Assembly (NCBI GenBank): GCA_003342815.1
Contig: PTEX01000299.1
Location: forward strand, 361,526 to 425,525
Origin: Eudromia elegans
Lineage: Eukaryota > Chordata > Aves > Tinamiformes > Tinamidae
Length of the DNA stretch: 64,000 nucleotides
Direction: 5' to 3'
The notes beneath the pieces are model-generated. The model worked only from the letters and a program-made list of their open reading frames with translations, did no database searches and was not told where the DNA came from. Shown one piece after another: positions 62,407-64,000 of the stretch. How positions within the stretch are numbered: position 1 is the stretch's first letter; each line of letters opens with the position of its first letter. The position numbers and the translations under genes were made by a program.

Positions 62407-64000
62407 GAATAAAGGTAATAAAAGTAATGATGTGGAAAGAGGTTGAAAAGATCTAATAATGGAAATAAAAATGTAATCTGAAACTTACAGTAAGGAATGC
62501 TGGCTCAAGAATTGTTGATCTTTTTTTTCAAAGCAACATGGAAAAAAGAAAAGTGTAGTAAATTCCAAATTGGGAAAATTTAAAATTTCTTACAAAATTT
62601 TAATTACAGAAATTATTGAAGGTTGATTGTGGTTTCAGAAGTTATTTGGAAAACAAGGCTATCTGATTCATAAATATGTAAAAATCATAAATATCATGAA
62701 TAATCTAAAGAATTATTTCAGCTCACATACATGAGCTGCAGGGTATCCTGGGAGGCTGATGGCTACTTGAACAGTAGAAAGTAGGGACGTGCTACTTCCT
62801 TGACCTTGCCTTGATTCTTGCTGGTGAATTACTCAGTAATCCTTGCACCAATTTGAAATGGGAAACCTGAAGGAGATTCATGGGCCANCAGAAGTTAATG
62901 TAGAACCTCCAGTCCTGTGAGTTTGAGATGTTTCTCAGGCCTGTCTAGCTGGTGTTGAATGCACTGAAATGCCTAAATCTGCACATTGTTACCATGGGAG
63001 GGTTGCCCAGCTGTTCTGTTCCTCCTGTCCGTGTTTGCACAGTAGGCAATCAGTGAATTGTGTAAGAGTTTCAATGACAACTCTAAGAATATTGTTTCAC
63101 TATAACATCAGCTGTATTGAATGACAAGTAAATGAAAAGCTAATTTGCTTATAAGAAATAACTTTATTAAATTCCTTTGGCTATTATGTCAAGTTGCTTA
63201 ATGAGGAAGAAAAAGTAATTATTTTTTGGTCTGCATCAATTTTTTTCCCATCCCTAAAACACATATGCTCATTTGAAAATGCTCATGTATACTCATGTAA
63301 AACATATATATATACACACATTTCACAAATGAGTATATAGATTTATGTGTGTCTCTGAAAAGCTCTTAAGGCACTTCTCAAGTATTTAAAAATTAGGGGT
63401 CACATTATCTGTTTATAAATCCTGTACCCTGAAGAACAAATAGACTGAATGATTTAATTATGGCTATTCTGGGAGTCAAAGGCAGAGCTAGGAACAACAA
63501 GGCGTGTAGACCCATGCTGTCATGAATTGCCTGCATACGCTCCTCAGAAATGGTGCGTTATTGAAAGTGCAGACATAAGGATTTCCTTCTCATAGCAGAT
63601 AGCTTTGAACAATTCCTCCCTTTATCCAAAGAAAATGTTGACAATAGAACCTTTGATCTTCAAAAACTAATGCACATGATAAATTTCACTCAAGGGTGAT
63701 TCTGCTGGACTCAGTAGGACTTGCTGTGGAAAGTTAACCATGCATAAGTATTGTTAAAAAACTACGCACGGGAAAAGACTAGGTATAGTGGAATAATCCA
63801 AAAGTTCTTTTATATCTTTATTTTAAGAAAATATATTTCTCAGAAGTTGTAATGAAGATGCTGCCTTCTCAAAAAGTCATANATCAAATTTTTAGATTAT
63901 ATTTGAAGAAGATATCTGCACTCCAGCTCAAGACTCCTTAAAGCAAAGTTTATCTAGATAGATTAATGATGATGTAAAGGTAGAGATATTTTTACATCTT

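Larger units (their letters stand above)
33207..64000 (+). other. first intron of the ADGRA gene (3' end outside the window)
   Basis: It begins with GTGAGTAC at 33207. I searched by eye for the next LRR exon (an acceptor followed by a frame like LSNNKI...L..L.LR.N) and found none up to base 64000, so the intron is at least 30.8 kb. Its first 450 bases belong to the CpG island; the rest is AT-rich with CR1 copies and simple repeats. Stretches not listed separately (33.7-40.6, 41.3-43.2, 43.5-46.1, 46.9-52.2, 52.3-56.0, 56.3-61.3, 61.5-64.0 kb) hold nothing I can name. A second gene hidden in the intron cannot be excluded, but no frame here looks like one. Confidence 0.65.

Noticed and set aside
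63487-63520. A RNNK-like translation near 63490 as the receptor's second (LRR) exon
   Set aside because: Only the short NNK string resembles the LRR; flanking residues and acceptor site do not fit.
1-64000. CRISPR array, operon, bacterial-type regulatory sites
   Set aside because: No regularly spaced direct repeats or dense coding; the sequence is vertebrate nuclear DNA.

Overview
The window looks like bird nuclear DNA. It is AT-rich and mostly non-coding. It carries several CR1 LINE fragments with the avian 3' end (the ATTCTRTGAT-type terminus) and a solo LTR whose poly(A)/R region resembles avian alpharetrovirus/EAV-type LTRs. Coding sequence is almost absent: I can support only one protein-coding exon of a host gene. 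The species cannot be named from this sequence.

Layout. Bases 1-700 are the decayed ORF2 of a CR1 element on the minus strand, running off the left edge. A solo LTR (minus strand) lies at 5975-6709. About 26 kb of intergenic DNA follows, with simple repeats, two small orphan CpG-dense patches (19.9 kb and 22.8 kb), a possible old tRNA-derived SINE fragment (23.9 kb), an assembly gap (24642-25111) flanked by CT-rich sequence, and a CR1 3' end (27.5-28.0 kb). A strong CpG island at about 32595-33660 holds the first coding exon (32986-33206, plus strand) of an adhesion GPCR of subfamily A. It encodes a signal peptide, the cysteine-rich cap of the leucine-rich repeats, and a phase-2 GTGAGT splice donor. 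The protein resembles ADGRA2 (GPR124) most, with ADGRA3 (GPR125) as the alternative. No second exon is visible, so everything from 33207 to the right edge is read as first intron (at least 30.8 kb). That intron contains three more plus-strand CR1 copies, one of them old and long, another old repeat fragment, and short tandem duplications.

The window therefore shows one gene's promoter and exon 1 inside a gene-poor region, plus a record of retroelement insertion. The most useful second looks are the exon itself (paralogue identity), an overlapping upstream reading frame before its start codon, the orphan CpG patches, the LTR's internal U3 duplication and its lack of an obvious target-site duplication, and the isolated single N bases scattered through the window. 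I found no CRISPR array, operon, complete tRNA/rRNA gene or intact mobile element, and no convincing new biological system.
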